A DNA stretch of 64,000 nucleotides, taken from Myroides profundi. Its GTDB lineage: Bacteria; Bacteroidota; Bacteroidia; Flavobacteriales; Flavobacteriaceae. Made by a program: the position numbers and the translations under genes. The notes beneath the pieces were generated by a model. It did no database searches. It was not told where the DNA came from and saw only the letters and a program-made list of their open reading frames with translations. Location of the stretch: assembly GCF_000833025.1 (NCBI RefSeq), contig NZ_CP010817.1:682001-746000 (forward strand), in the 5' to 3' direction. Positions 37,452-47,958 of this stretch are shown here, piece by piece; positions within the stretch are counted from its first letter, which is position 1; each line of letters opens with the position of its first letter.

Positions 37452-39419
37452 ATGAATAAAATAGCCTGTTTTTTATTTGTAATAATATGTTGTCTACAGA
37501 CTCCTTCTTATGGACAAGATTTCTTAGGAAAAGTAAAGCCAGCTGAGTTAGCAGAACTTAGCAATACTTCTTTTGCTAAGGATAAAGCAGTCATACTACA
37601 AGAAGAAGTTAGAGTGGACTTTGAATATTCTGATGAATATGGTTTTAGAGTAAATGAGACTGTATCACGTAAAATCAAATTATATGATGAGGTAGCTAAG
37701 GAAAAGTTGAAGTTCGTAGTTCCTTATGCACCTAAAGGGTACGCAAGAGAGGATATGACTATTAATGTATCTAATATATATCGATTAGTAGACGGTAAAG
37801 TGGTAAAACAGAAATCTCCAAAACTAAATCTAATTGATGAAGATAAAGGTAATTGGAGAGAGAAGGGAGTGAGTTATAATGATGCGAAAGCAGGAGATAT
37901 TATAGAGTATTCTTATATTAAATCTACGAACTATATAGATGAATTACCTGAGTGGTATATACAGAGTGATATGCCTAAAGAAAGTACAAGTTATACAGTA
38001 GTAGTACCCGAGTACTTTTTATATAGCATCGTAAAAAAGGGCGATATAAAGCTAACAGAACAAGAGTATAACAGAAGAGTATCTTTTCGTGGGGTGAATG
38101 GCTTTATGATTAAGTCTGAAATCAATGCTATAGAAAAAACATATAAAGCACAATTAGTACCTTCTTTTATTGTAGAGCCTTATCTTGATAATCCTGCAAA
38201 CTATATTTCAACAGTGCGCTTTGATTTACAGCAAGTACAGTTCCCTGGTAATTCTGCGGAAAAAGTAATGCAAACAGAGAAAGAGTTTTATGCTGACCTA
38301 CTTAAAAATAGAGGGTTTGGTAAAGAATTAAAACAAGATAAGTTTCTTAAAAAAGAAATTAACCTAGAGGATTATAAGGGGCTAAGTACAGAAGCTCAGA
38401 TTTCAAAACTATTAAATATAGTACAGAGTCGAGTAACGTGGAATCAAGAATATGGACTTTACGCACAGAACGGTATTAAAACTACTTTCTATAAAGGGAC
38501 TGGAAATAGTGCTGATGTGAACTTACTATTGACAGCCATGCTAAGATATGTTGGTATAAAAGCTAATCCAGTATTATTGAGTACTAGAAGTAATGGTGTG
38601 AAGACCGCTTGGCAACGCAACTATTATAACCATATTATTACTGCTATAGAAGCTGATAATAGTATTTATTTAGTAGATGCTACGAATAAGTATACGACTC
38701 TTAATATCTTATCATTAGATGACTTAAATGGTACAGGTACTATACTATACGATACAGGAGCTATTCTTAAAGTGAATCTAATGCCTCAGTTTATTTCTAG
38801 TAAAGAAGTGAAGTATCAGATCACTCCTAACTCGAATGGAAGTATTTCAGGTCAGATTATAGAGAACTATAAAAACTATCGTGCTCTAGAGTTTAGAAAT
38901 ATGTATGATGGTAGTGAATGGAGATTTGGGAAGTGGTACGAGAGCCAATATGTAGGGATGAATGTAAGTAGTACACGTGTGTATAATGGTGATAATAATG
39001 AGAAGGATGTAAGAGCAGTATTCTCGTTCAGTAAGCAGAATGGTGTATTGTTTTTTAATGATAAGTATATTATTAATCCATTTCAGTTCTACCCATTGTA
39101 TTCTAATCCATTTCAAAACGAATATAGAAACAATCCTATTTACATAGGGTATCCAGAGTTAGACAATTATCTAATGGGGATAGTCATTCCTGAAGGGTAT
39201 AAAGTAAGTACTCTACCTCAAAACTTTACTTTAAAAAGTGAGCAGACAGGATTAGAAGTACAAACTAAGTTTGAGGTAAAAGACAATCAAGTACTGTGTA
39301 GTTTGATTTTTATTAAAGCTAAAGGAGTGATTGCTTCAAAAGATTATGACAGCGTGAGAGATGTGTACATTCAATTATTAGAACAGTTAAAAACACAAGT
39401 TACATTAGAGAAGAAATAA
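37452..39419 (+). CDS. Secreted DUF3857 / transglutaminase-like protein
   Basis: This 655-residue exported protein begins with the signal peptide MNKIACFLFVIICCLQTPSYGQ at the ATG at 37452; the longer frame to 37389 adds 21 residues that would spoil the signal. An N-terminal DUF3857 domain (about 40-215) precedes a transglutaminase-like core (about 265-380), in which GTGNSADVNLLLTAMLRYVGIKANPVLLSTR has Asp-Val where the catalytic Cys would be expected, followed by HIITAIEADNSIYLVDAT. The rest resembles the C-terminal DUF3858-type region. The family's role is uncertain; the lack of a cysteine suggests binding rather than catalysis. Confidence 0.83.
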   Translation: MNKIACFLFVIICCLQTPSYGQDFLGKVKPAELAELSNTSFAKDKAVILQEEVRVDFEYSDEYGFRVNETVSRKIKLYDEVAKEKLKFVVPYAPKGYAREDMTINVSNIYRLVDGKVVKQKSPKLNLIDEDKGNWREKGVSYNDAKAGDIIEYSYIKSTNYIDELPEWYIQSDMPKESTSYTVVVPEYFLYSIVKKGDIKLTEQEYNRRVSFRGVNGFMIKSEINAIEKTYKAQLVPSFIVEPYLDNPANYISTVRFDLQQVQFPGNSAEKVMQTEKEFYADLLKNRGFGKELKQDKFLKKEINLEDYKGLSTEAQISKLLNIVQSRVTWNQEYGLYAQNGIKTTFYKGTGNSADVNLLLTAMLRYVGIKANPVLLSTRSNGVKTAWQRNYYNHIITAIEADNSIYLVDATNKYTTLNILSLDDLNGTGTILYDTGAILKVNLMPQFISSKEVKYQITPNSNGSISGQIIENYKNYRALEFRNMYDGSEWRFGKWYESQYVGMNVSSTRVYNGDNNEKDVRAVFSFSKQNGVLFFNDKYIINPFQFYPLYSNPFQNEYRNNPIYIGYPELDNYLMGIVIPEGYKVSTLPQNFTLKSEQTGLEVQTKFEVKDNQVLCSLIFIKAKGVIASKDYDSVRDVYIQLLEQLKTQVTLEKK

Positions 39420-39420
39420 A

Positions 39421-39451
39421 AATAAGGCTACCTAAATCAGGTAGCCTTATT
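39421..39451. terminator. Inverted repeat, possible bidirectional terminator
   Basis: A perfect 13-bp stem, AATAAGGCTACCT / AGGTAGCCTTATT, with a 5-base loop lies between the convergent DUF3857 and M16 genes. It has no clean T-run, so termination is likely but not certain. Confidence 0.65.
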
Positions 39452-39504
39452 CAATTATTATTAGTAAAGAGAAAAATAAAGTGGAACAATAACCACTTGT
39501 TATT

Positions 39505-42315
39505 TTATTGAGGTGTGAGTATAAATACTCCGTAGGTAGAGGTATTAAATATAGATTTTGAAATCTCTTTAATGTCATCAGGAGTGATACTATTTAGTAT
39601 TTCATCATAATTATTAAAGTCCTCAAGAGAACCAAAGTTTAATAGAGTTTCTCTAAGCTTTTCTACCCATTGGAATGTACTTGTATCTGTTAGATGTAAG
39701 CGTTTATTATTCAGAATCGTTAATTTCATCTGTTCTAATTCTGTCTTTGAGATACTTTTTGTCTGTAGAGAGTGAATCACTTCTTTAGCTAAGTTCTCTA
39801 GTTTGTCTATATCAGTTAGAGAAGTAGAGAAGAATAAACTAACAGATGTTCTAGGCTCAGGGTAAACTTCTACGTCTAGAGCAGAATAAGGAGAATATAC
39901 TAATCCTTCTTTTTCTCTCGATAGTGTTAAGAACTGGTTGTTAAACATCTCTCTTACGATATGAGCCATCATGCTCTCTTTTAGAGTAGGTTTAATTGTT
40001 CCATTGAATACTATTGTCACATCAGGTCTTTCGATATCACTACTCGTTAGCATAGCTCGTGTGATTTCTTCTTTTGCGAATACCTTAGATGAATTAGCCT
40101 TGTTTTTATCTCCTTGCTTTGGAGCATTATTTAAAGCACCGAAGTAAGCGATCGCCTTCTTCTTGATATCATCTGTATCAAAATTCCCTGCGATAAGTAC
40201 ATACACTTCTTCTAGATTAGCAAAAGATTGATTGTATAAAGTAAAGAAACTATCTAGATTAACTTTCTTCCAGCCTTCTATCGTTGTGAGCTCTTCAGAG
40301 AATAAACTACCTCCTTTTTTATATTCTTCTATTTGATGTCCTATTTTGATAGCAGGATTATCTAGTAAAGCAGAAGGCTTAGAAGTAGTATCTATAGAAG
40401 AGATACTTTCCTCTATATATTCTTTAAAATCCTGTTGAGGTGTGATATAGTCATATAACTTTCTATAGGTCCATTCAAAAAGGTCTTTGCTATTTCCTTT
40501 TCGCGAAGAAGTATTGATAATACTAGCATCCTTATTTATACTCACGAGTGTAGATATTTCTCTATCAGATCCCGCTTGCATATACCCGTCATTAGTAAAA
40601 CCGTGTATCCAAGAAGAGTCTATAAAATATCCAGCATCTTGATAATATTTTTGTTCAGATGTAGGTATTTGATTTAGCCCATTTCTTGTGAACAAAGTCA
40701 TGATATAATTATCATCTGTTGCCTTTGTTGGTTTAATACCTATGCGTAGTCCATTCGCTAATGTTAGTTCTGTAAGATTAATATCCGCATATAGCTGTTC
40801 TTTTACAGCTATATCAGTTGTTGCTTTTTGTATTGGAGGCATTGTTCTCCAATGGAAAGAACCACGTGGTCTTTCGTGCGTCTTCTTTTGTTTAGCAGAT
40901 TTGAATACTAATGTTTTTGTACTTCCTTCATTCCAATACTTGTTTAGTTCATCAGCAGAGTCTATTGAGAACAAACTATCATTATATGTAAGTAGATATA
41001 GGTTCTCTTGATCAGTAGACCATGTGTTACTGTGTTTGCTTTCTATATCCTTTGTGGTGATAGTAGGAAGTAATTCAGTTAGTAAAGCATGTCTAGCTAT
41101 AGAAGATAAGTAGTGGCTATTCACTACGACCTGATCAACATAAGCATTGGTGATATAAGCAATGTCTTCGTCTTCAGAAGGAACAGAATGGTTCAGTAGA
41201 TGTTGCTTATAATGTTCAAGCTCTTTTTTGTGAATACCTTTTACAGACATAGTGTTTACTGTACTAGCTACTAAACTTATGCGGTTCTGTAATTCTTCTA
41301 CTGTCTTAGCCTGTATTTCTATGGCATTTTCATTTTTATTAGGTAGATACCATAGACTGTGAGCAGTAGCAGTGCTCTTGCTTATAGACAGTTTCTTATT
41401 GATCCATTGTTTATAGATTTGTTCTATAAGCTGTTGTCTGTAATCTTCTTTAGAAGCTAAGAAAGGCGCTTCTGTAAAGCGAACTATTTCTAATTTATTA
41501 GAATTTATAGTCGCATTGCTCTGCTTTTCTAATAAGTTAGTATAGACAGGGCTAAAAGTGTTTTCGCTTTGTTTTCTATCTAGATTCAACTGCCCTTTAA
41601 AAGATCCAAAGTATTTTTTTATTTGCTCTACAGCATCTTTAGTATTCACATTACCTACGATGATTATAGTAGCTAGAGCAGGATTATACCATCGTTTATA
41701 GAATGCTTTAAGCTTTACAGGATCTAGATTTAGAATCTCTTTTTCAGTAGCGATAGGCAATCTATCTAAGTGAGGAGTACCTTCTAGTTTTTTGCGGTTA
41801 AATAAAGGCTCTGTACCAAAGTCTTTAATCTCTTGGATAACGATTCTTCGTTCTTTTTCTATTCCCTCATCATGTAGATGTGACTTACCTAAGAAGTTAG
41901 CTAGTATATTTATTGCTAAATCCTGTTGTTTGATATCTAAGAGAGACAGATCATATACGGTGCGCTCATAAGTAGTATAAGCATTGATATCTCTCCCAAA
42001 CTGATAGCCTAAACGCTGTAATGTATCAATAGCTTGTCTACCTGGGAAGTCATCACTACCGTTAAAGATCATATGTTCTAAGAAATGAGCAAATCCTTTC
42101 TCATCATTGCGTTCTTGTAGTGATCCTACATTTAAGACTAGACGATACTCTGTCTTCTGTTGAGGTATAGGATGGATGATATAGTTTAGCCCATTGTCTA
42201 ATGTTCCATAAATTGCTTTTTCTGCTTTAGGCAATGGAGAAAAAGTACCTTGCCCTACTACAAGCAGAGGGCAAAGTACTAAAGCAAAGAAATATAGTAT
42301 TTGAGTACGTTTCAT
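39505..42315 (-). CDS. Secreted M16-family zinc metallopeptidase
   Basis: This 936-residue peptidase has a signal peptide (about 1-22, MKRTQILYFFALVLCPLLVVGQ) and two M16 halves. The active half has the inverted zinc motif HFLEH (His77, Glu80, His81) and the distal ligand Glu at about 155 in EKERRIVIQEI. A second domain without a zinc motif lies at about 520-750. The clam-shell enzymes degrade short to medium peptides. It is the last gene of the second SusCD operon, and its ATG overlaps the lipoprotein stop (TAATG). It probably processes peptides captured by that system in the periplasm. Confidence 0.93.
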   Translation of the reverse strand: MKRTQILYFFALVLCPLLVVGQGTFSPLPKAEKAIYGTLDNGLNYIIHPIPQQKTEYRLVLNVGSLQERNDEKGFAHFLEHMIFNGSDDFPGRQAIDTLQRLGYQFGRDINAYTTYERTVYDLSLLDIKQQDLAINILANFLGKSHLHDEGIEKERRIVIQEIKDFGTEPLFNRKKLEGTPHLDRLPIATEKEILNLDPVKLKAFYKRWYNPALATIIIVGNVNTKDAVEQIKKYFGSFKGQLNLDRKQSENTFSPVYTNLLEKQSNATINSNKLEIVRFTEAPFLASKEDYRQQLIEQIYKQWINKKLSISKSTATAHSLWYLPNKNENAIEIQAKTVEELQNRISLVASTVNTMSVKGIHKKELEHYKQHLLNHSVPSEDEDIAYITNAYVDQVVVNSHYLSSIARHALLTELLPTITTKDIESKHSNTWSTDQENLYLLTYNDSLFSIDSADELNKYWNEGSTKTLVFKSAKQKKTHERPRGSFHWRTMPPIQKATTDIAVKEQLYADINLTELTLANGLRIGIKPTKATDDNYIMTLFTRNGLNQIPTSEQKYYQDAGYFIDSSWIHGFTNDGYMQAGSDREISTLVSINKDASIINTSSRKGNSKDLFEWTYRKLYDYITPQQDFKEYIEESISSIDTTSKPSALLDNPAIKIGHQIEEYKKGGSLFSEELTTIEGWKKVNLDSFFTLYNQSFANLEEVYVLIAGNFDTDDIKKKAIAYFGALNNAPKQGDKNKANSSKVFAKEEITRAMLTSSDIERPDVTIVFNGTIKPTLKESMMAHIVREMFNNQFLTLSREKEGLVYSPYSALDVEVYPEPRTSVSLFFSTSLTDIDKLENLAKEVIHSLQTKSISKTELEQMKLTILNNKRLHLTDTSTFQWVEKLRETLLNFGSLEDFNNYDEILNSITPDDIKEISKSIFNTSTYGVFILTPQ

Positions 42316-43520
42316 TATTTTAATTTGTATTCTGTTTTAACTTGGATATATCCATCAGCATTGTTATGAATGAATATAAACTCAAAAGTAAACTTACTAT
42401 CTGTCAGTTTAGCTTTTGATTCTTTCCAAGTATAATTGTCATAATCGTCTTCTATTATTTGATCTACATTGATATGGTCAATCGGATTAAGAGAACCTCC
42501 CATTTCATAGTTTTCAGTAGCCATTAAATCTCCTGCATCTAGTAGTTTTTTTAATCTATCCCAAGCAGAATATTTAAACTCAAAAGGTACAGCTAGATAT
42601 TCATCATTATATAAGTTCTTTAGTGTTGATATAAAAGATACTTCTTTAGTATTAATATCTATAGCGATATGGTTAAGTGTCACCTCAAATGACTCTGTAG
42701 AAGTACGTGTTAATCCTACAGATTTCATTACTTCTTTGTTTTGTGGAGGAGCATCAGGTCCAGGGTTATTCCAAAACTCTAAATCATCAATAGTTAAGTC
42801 TCTAAACATTTTGTAGAAATAAGCCTCCAGTCCCATAGCATTAGAGGTCATTTTAAGAACTGGTTTATCTGTTGTGGCTAATTCGCTTAGTGTTATTATC
42901 GTCTTACCTGTTAGAATTGTAGTATAAGGTAGGTTAAATACTTCTTGTACACCTCCTCCAGGATAGTTAACCTCTGTAGTGACATCTATTTCTCCTAGTA
43001 GAGGGTATAAATCTAATCCTTTTTCTTTATAACCGTCTAGTAAAGTAATCTGTTCTTTCGTTAGTTCATCTATAACACTCAAGGGTAATACTGTAAAAAC
43101 AAGAGGTTTTTCTAAAGGAATAGTTGTATTGTTTTCTACTAAATTTAGTTTTATTCTTTTTGCTTCAGTGATAGTACGAGCTGTTTTACTTTTAAGGGTA
43201 AGTACTGCTTTCTTCTCACCTGGAGCAAAGGTGATAGTTTGACTCTTTAATTCTAAAATATCTTTGCCTTGCTCTTGATTATCTTCCAGACCAAAAGTTA
43301 AAGTGATGGTCTGATGTGTTTTTTTAACTAGTAATACTTCTATAGAGATCTCATCTTCACCATTGTTTTTTAGCACCGTGTTTTGGGTAGATAGATGAAC
43401 TTTATTTTCACCTAAGTATTCTTTAGTAACCCCATCATCTTTACTACAGCTACTTAAAGATAGTGTAGTTAGGAGTAGTATAGTGAATGACTTTACTATA
43501 TGTTTAAAACTTGTTTTCAT
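42315..43520 (-). CDS. Uncharacterised surface lipoprotein of the M16/SusCD operon
   Basis: The start ATG at 43520 gives MKTSFKHIVKSFTILLLTTLSLSSC, a lipoprotein signal with Cys25. The next residues, SKDDG, fit the Bacteroidota surface-lipoprotein export signal (K-D/E-rich), so it is probably on the cell surface. The N-terminal 100 residues look like an immunoglobulin-like domain (HLSTQNTVLKNNGEDEISIEVLL..., FAPGEKKAVLTLKS). The rest is beta-rich without a recognised family; DUF4929-like proteins occur in such operons, but I cannot confirm a match. It starts ten bases after susD and overlaps the M16 gene by one base, and may be a substrate-binding partner. Confidence 0.75.
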   Translation of the reverse strand: MKTSFKHIVKSFTILLLTTLSLSSCSKDDGVTKEYLGENKVHLSTQNTVLKNNGEDEISIEVLLVKKTHQTITLTFGLEDNQEQGKDILELKSQTITFAPGEKKAVLTLKSKTARTITEAKRIKLNLVENNTTIPLEKPLVFTVLPLSVIDELTKEQITLLDGYKEKGLDLYPLLGEIDVTTEVNYPGGGVQEVFNLPYTTILTGKTIITLSELATTDKPVLKMTSNAMGLEAYFYKMFRDLTIDDLEFWNNPGPDAPPQNKEVMKSVGLTRTSTESFEVTLNHIAIDINTKEVSFISTLKNLYNDEYLAVPFEFKYSAWDRLKKLLDAGDLMATENYEMGGSLNPIDHINVDQIIEDDYDNYTWKESKAKLTDSKFTFEFIFIHNNADGYIQVKTEYKLK

Positions 43521-43530
43521 CTTACTTTGT

Positions 43531-44898
43531 TTATTTGAATGAAGGCCAGCCTTTGTTTTGTTGAGCATTGCTATTATATCTCAATTCATTCATGGGTATT
43601 GGCCATGTCCAGCGATAGTCATTAGGTTCTATCTTGATAATGATAGTATTGCTATCTTCTTTTTTTCGTTCTATGGGTGTATTCCATCGTTTTAGATCAA
43701 AGAGGTTGTTCTTTTCTCCAATGAACTCTTTTTGTTTTTCGAAGTGAAGTTTATGACGTAGTTCTTGTTGACTAGGCGTATCTTCTATGTTAGGCTGATT
43801 TATAGCAGATAAGAATGTATTGAGAACTTCTTTTGCTTGTGCTAATTTATTTTGTTCTAAAAGACTCTCTGCTAAGATGAAATATGCCTCTGTACTGCGT
43901 ATCATTACCACATCTCTAGGGTCTTTATCTAGTTGTGACCTTTTGTATTTACCTAGAAGAGAACGCTCTATTTTGTCCTCAGCAGTCGCTTTCATACTGT
44001 GTTTATATTGAGATACGGCATATCTAATATCGTCCAAGTCAAAATTATAATCTTCATTGATGTAAAGTAGATCCCCTTGGTTATCTTCGTAATATAAGTA
44101 GTGATTAGGATTATCTAGGTTGTTGTATAACCAGTATATATTAGTATTATCTGAAGTCCAAATATTGCGATAATCCTCTGTTGAGGTTGGAAGTTTAGCT
44201 CCATCATTTACAAGTTCTTGGGCAATGGACTCTGCTTTTGCATACTCTTTTTCATACATAGCCACTCTAGCTTGTAGTATGTTGATCCCTTTCTCTTTGA
44301 TAAAGTAGTTTTGATGTTTACCAGATTGTTTTATTAAATCAAGACCTTCAGATAAGTATGTTTTGATTAATTTAAGAGACTCTTCTTGAGTTAGTCTAGC
44401 TTTTTCCTCTACGATTAATTTATCTTTAGCGATAATACCTAAAGCTGTAGGGTTATAACGTTCAGAGTATAGCTGTAATAAATCGAAGTAATTATAGGCT
44501 TTTAAGACTAAAGCAGAACCTTTAATATACTGCCATACAGGATCCTGACTATTGAAGTTGTGATCTGATTCTAATAGTACGTTTAGGTGGACAATGGCAT
44601 CATAGTGATTATTCCATATCAAACTACTATTAATCGATAAGGTTGTTTCATCCCATTTATAAGCGAGGCTACTTCCTTTTAGATAATTAATTAGATAAGA
44701 TGGCTGTAGATCTTCTGTATATAAAGTATAATCTTTTGGTTGTATAGGTGTAGCTTTATATGCCTGTGATAGTACTCCATAAGCTTTGATAGGTGAATTG
44801 ATAATATCATTTCCAGAGATTTCGTTCTCAGATTTATTTTCTAGACTGCATCCCCATAGAGAACTAAATACGAATAAGTAGAATATTTTTTTAATCAT
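43531..44898 (-). CDS. RagB/SusD-family surface lipoprotein (peptide-type locus)
   Basis: This 455-residue SusD-like lipoprotein has a short signal ending LWGC (Cys17). The SusD core has TPR-like helices (YIKGSALVLKAYNYFDLLQLYSERYNPTALG, NILQARVAMYEKEYAKAESIAQELVND), and the C-terminal family segment EKQKEFIGEKNNLFDLKRWN is present. Its ATG overlaps the susC stop codon, indicating translational coupling. Together with the M16 peptidase next door this looks like a RagAB-type peptide-uptake pair, as in Porphyromonas, rather than a glycan locus. Confidence 0.92.
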   Translation of the reverse strand: MIKKIFYLFVFSSLWGCSLENKSENEISGNDIINSPIKAYGVLSQAYKATPIQPKDYTLYTEDLQPSYLINYLKGSSLAYKWDETTLSINSSLIWNNHYDAIVHLNVLLESDHNFNSQDPVWQYIKGSALVLKAYNYFDLLQLYSERYNPTALGIIAKDKLIVEEKARLTQEESLKLIKTYLSEGLDLIKQSGKHQNYFIKEKGINILQARVAMYEKEYAKAESIAQELVNDGAKLPTSTEDYRNIWTSDNTNIYWLYNNLDNPNHYLYYEDNQGDLLYINEDYNFDLDDIRYAVSQYKHSMKATAEDKIERSLLGKYKRSQLDKDPRDVVMIRSTEAYFILAESLLEQNKLAQAKEVLNTFLSAINQPNIEDTPSQQELRHKLHFEKQKEFIGEKNNLFDLKRWNTPIERKKEDSNTIIIKIEPNDYRWTWPIPMNELRYNSNAQQNKGWPSFK

Positions 44899-47800
44899 TA
44901 GAAAGTAGCATTAAGAGAGAAAGTTAATATTGGCTGTAATACATCATTTAAAGAACCTCTATCTGTCTGAAAACGGTATGTATAGATATTATCTGCTTGT
45001 ACACTTAGCTGTAGGGATTTAAAATACTTATTGATAAAGTTATTATTGCCTAAGTTGTAACTAAGTTGTATGTAATTTAGCTTGATAAAGTCTGTTTTAT
45101 ATATTGTTCTATTATTAGCAAAGCTTTGATAATATTCTTCTGCATTGCTTGGTAGTTTTTTGATAGGATAAACCTTATCTTCATCTCCTACTTCAAACCA
45201 GCTATCTTGTAATTGTCCCTCTATGGCATTTAAATTAGAACTTTTATAGTCTCTTACATAAGATTGGTTGTACATTTTCTTACCACCGAAATTATAGTTG
45301 ATATTTATATTTAATGCCCAATTTCTATAAGTAAAGTAGTTGTTGAAAAAGCCGTTATAAGGAGCTATACTATATCCAATACGTCTGAAGTGATTTGCAT
45401 TTTTTGGCTGATTTAGATCTATTACATGACCATCATTATCTATGTATTCTGGTACTCCTGTTAATGGATGTATACCATTAGTTTCCAGCCCATAGATGAT
45501 ACCTAGAGGTTTACCTACTTCGTATTCTGGTATTACAGATTCTTCTGTTAGATATATTCTATCTGTACCATAAAGAGATTTTACCTTATTGGCGTTATAG
45601 GATAAGGAAAGAGAAGTATTCCATCTAAAATCTTTTAGTCGGATAGCATCTCCACTTAACATAAATTCTATCCCCCTATTTTCTAGTTCTCCTATATTTT
45701 TAGTAAATGTATTAAACCCATTACTCATAGCTATAGGCATAGATAGTATAGCATCTTTTGTTGTGTTTTGATAGAAGTTAACTAATAGACTTAGTCTTTC
45801 AAAGAAGCCGAAATCTACGGAGTAGTTTATAGAGTGAGTTTGTTGAGGTTTTAAATCTTTATTTGGTATTCCTTGTAGCACTAATAATCTATAATCTCCA
45901 TAGAATGTATTAGGATTGCTAAAAGTAGACTCTATATCTCTTATTGAGATTCCTGTCATACTTGCTGTATATCCTAATGAGGCTTTAAATTTCAAATCAG
46001 TTAGTATATTTTGATTCTTGAAAAAATCATAGTGAATAGGAGACCATCCTATTCCTGTAGACCATGCATCATTCCATCGTTTACTTGAAGGTAAAAGGGA
46101 AGAACCATCTCTTTTAAAACTTCCATATACATCATAAGTTCCTTTATAAGTATATCCCAACGCAGCTCCAAAACCAAGTTGCGTATTCTTTATTTTGCTT
46201 CCTGAGTTTTTAGGAGCATAACCACCTGTTAAAGAGTTGTTGATACCCGATAGACTACTGATTTCATCATCTATTCCATGACCTTCGCCCCCAATTATTT
46301 TTGTATTCGTAGTATAGTAATCCATATTTACTCCTAGGAAAATATCATGATCGCCTAATTGTTTTTGGTAGTTAGCACGTAGATTATATGTAAAATCGAA
46401 GTTCTTGCTATCAGAGTCAGATATAAAGCCTTTAGCATTGTTAGGCTTTTGCTTTTGACTATAGGCAGTACTAAGGATTCTTTTATAAGTTTCGCTTAAT
46501 GAATAGTCTGCACCTATTACCCCTGCTATGTTTAATTCGGGCAATATATCCCATTGCATTACCATGGAACTGCTAAATCTTTTACTAGTCTGTTTTTGTT
46601 TGTATTGATTGATTAAGTCAGCATAAGAGCGATCTGAATAACTCGTTAGTTTTGTCGAATGCTTTGTTTCATAAGGATTAAGCATAAAGGCTAATGAAGT
46701 AGGATCATTATCCATTCCATTTTCAGTATTGGTAGTCGAAAGCCCAAAACTATTGTTAAGAGATAAGGTTAGATTAGGAGCTAATATATAATCTAAATTA
46801 GCACGTGCGGTTATTTGATTGATATCATTGCCTGGTATACGACCACCTTGTTTACTGTAATTCAGCGAGTAGAAATAAGAGTTTTTTTCGGTACCACCCC
46901 TTACACTAAGGTTATGAGATTGGAAATAATTAGGCTTTACTAATTCTTTAAACCAATCTGTATTAATCCTTCTTAAGGAGTCTAATTTGTGCTCTCCTTC
47001 TTGTAGTTTCTGACTTAGAAGAGGACTGTTCTGATATGTAGTATTGATATATTCAGATGAGTATAGATATCCTGGAGTAGCAGGATTTTGCATTCTGCGT
47101 TCGAATGCTAATTTCTCATCAGTATTCATCATATTAGCCGTTCTTTCCCCTCTCATTGTTATTCCTTGTTTCATAGCATAACTAATAATCGGTTTACCGT
47201 CAAAACCTCTTTTAGAGGTTAATTCGATAACTCCATTAGCTGCCTTAATACCATATAGAGCGGTAGCAGGGGCATCCTTTAATACCTTGATAGTGGAGAA
47301 GTCATTAGGATTAAGAGTCATAAAAGTCTCTGTCGAAATCACAATTCCGTCCATTATAAATAGTGGCTCATTGGCATTTCCTTGATAGTTGAAAGAAGAA
47401 TTACCACGTAGTCTTATCTCTGGTTTTTTGCCCAATTCTCCAGAGTAAGTAACAGTAAGACCAGCTACTTGTCCTTCTAATAACTTCGCCATGTCTAACT
47501 CTGAGCGTTGACTCAGCTGTGTCATGTCTACTGTGATTACAGAACCTGTACTATTACGAATGTCGATATCATTGATATTAGTAGATTTTCGGATGATCAG
47601 TTCATCTAATTGTTTTGTAGTTGGTAATAAATAGATTGTTTGATTTCCCTTTTTTAATTTCATTTCTAGATTTTCATAGCCTTCATGGCTGATGATAACA
47701 GAAGAGTGATAGAGTTCAGGAATTTGGAACTCTCCTTTTTCATTAGAGAAGAAGGTATCTCCTGAGGCTAGTACAGTGATTATAGCTGTATCTAATCCTT

Positions 47801-47918
47801 TTTTAGTTTCTAGATCTAAAATCTTACCTGTGAATACAGGCTCTTGTGCATAGACTCCAATTGCACAAAATAAACTGATTACGAGAGTAGTAATAGTTCG
47901 TAGTGGAGTAAGTAGCAT
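44898..47918 (-). CDS. SusC/RagA-family TonB-linked transporter (peptide-type locus)
   Basis: This 1006-residue TonB-dependent transporter has a signal peptide (about 1-24), a carboxypeptidase-like domain (about 27-100; LASGDTFFSNEKGEFQIPELY), a plug with the SusC signature (LEGQVAGLTVTY, RLRGNSSFNYQGNANEPLFIMDG, IKVLKDAPATALYGIKAANGVIELTSKRG) and a barrel ending LTFSLNATF. It is the first gene of a four-gene operon with susD, a lipoprotein and an M16 peptidase. A strong promoter lies 40-70 bases upstream. The peptidase supports a peptide ligand. Confidence 0.94.
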   Translation of the reverse strand: MLLTPLRTITTLVISLFCAIGVYAQEPVFTGKILDLETKKGLDTAIITVLASGDTFFSNEKGEFQIPELYHSSVIISHEGYENLEMKLKKGNQTIYLLPTTKQLDELIIRKSTNINDIDIRNSTGSVITVDMTQLSQRSELDMAKLLEGQVAGLTVTYSGELGKKPEIRLRGNSSFNYQGNANEPLFIMDGIVISTETFMTLNPNDFSTIKVLKDAPATALYGIKAANGVIELTSKRGFDGKPIISYAMKQGITMRGERTANMMNTDEKLAFERRMQNPATPGYLYSSEYINTTYQNSPLLSQKLQEGEHKLDSLRRINTDWFKELVKPNYFQSHNLSVRGGTEKNSYFYSLNYSKQGGRIPGNDINQITARANLDYILAPNLTLSLNNSFGLSTTNTENGMDNDPTSLAFMLNPYETKHSTKLTSYSDRSYADLINQYKQKQTSKRFSSSMVMQWDILPELNIAGVIGADYSLSETYKRILSTAYSQKQKPNNAKGFISDSDSKNFDFTYNLRANYQKQLGDHDIFLGVNMDYYTTNTKIIGGEGHGIDDEISSLSGINNSLTGGYAPKNSGSKIKNTQLGFGAALGYTYKGTYDVYGSFKRDGSSLLPSSKRWNDAWSTGIGWSPIHYDFFKNQNILTDLKFKASLGYTASMTGISIRDIESTFSNPNTFYGDYRLLVLQGIPNKDLKPQQTHSINYSVDFGFFERLSLLVNFYQNTTKDAILSMPIAMSNGFNTFTKNIGELENRGIEFMLSGDAIRLKDFRWNTSLSLSYNANKVKSLYGTDRIYLTEESVIPEYEVGKPLGIIYGLETNGIHPLTGVPEYIDNDGHVIDLNQPKNANHFRRIGYSIAPYNGFFNNYFTYRNWALNININYNFGGKKMYNQSYVRDYKSSNLNAIEGQLQDSWFEVGDEDKVYPIKKLPSNAEEYYQSFANNRTIYKTDFIKLNYIQLSYNLGNNNFINKYFKSLQLSVQADNIYTYRFQTDRGSLNDVLQPILTFSLNATF

Positions 47919-47958
47919 AATGGTGTGTTGTAATTAAGACTAATTCTAAATTAAAGTG

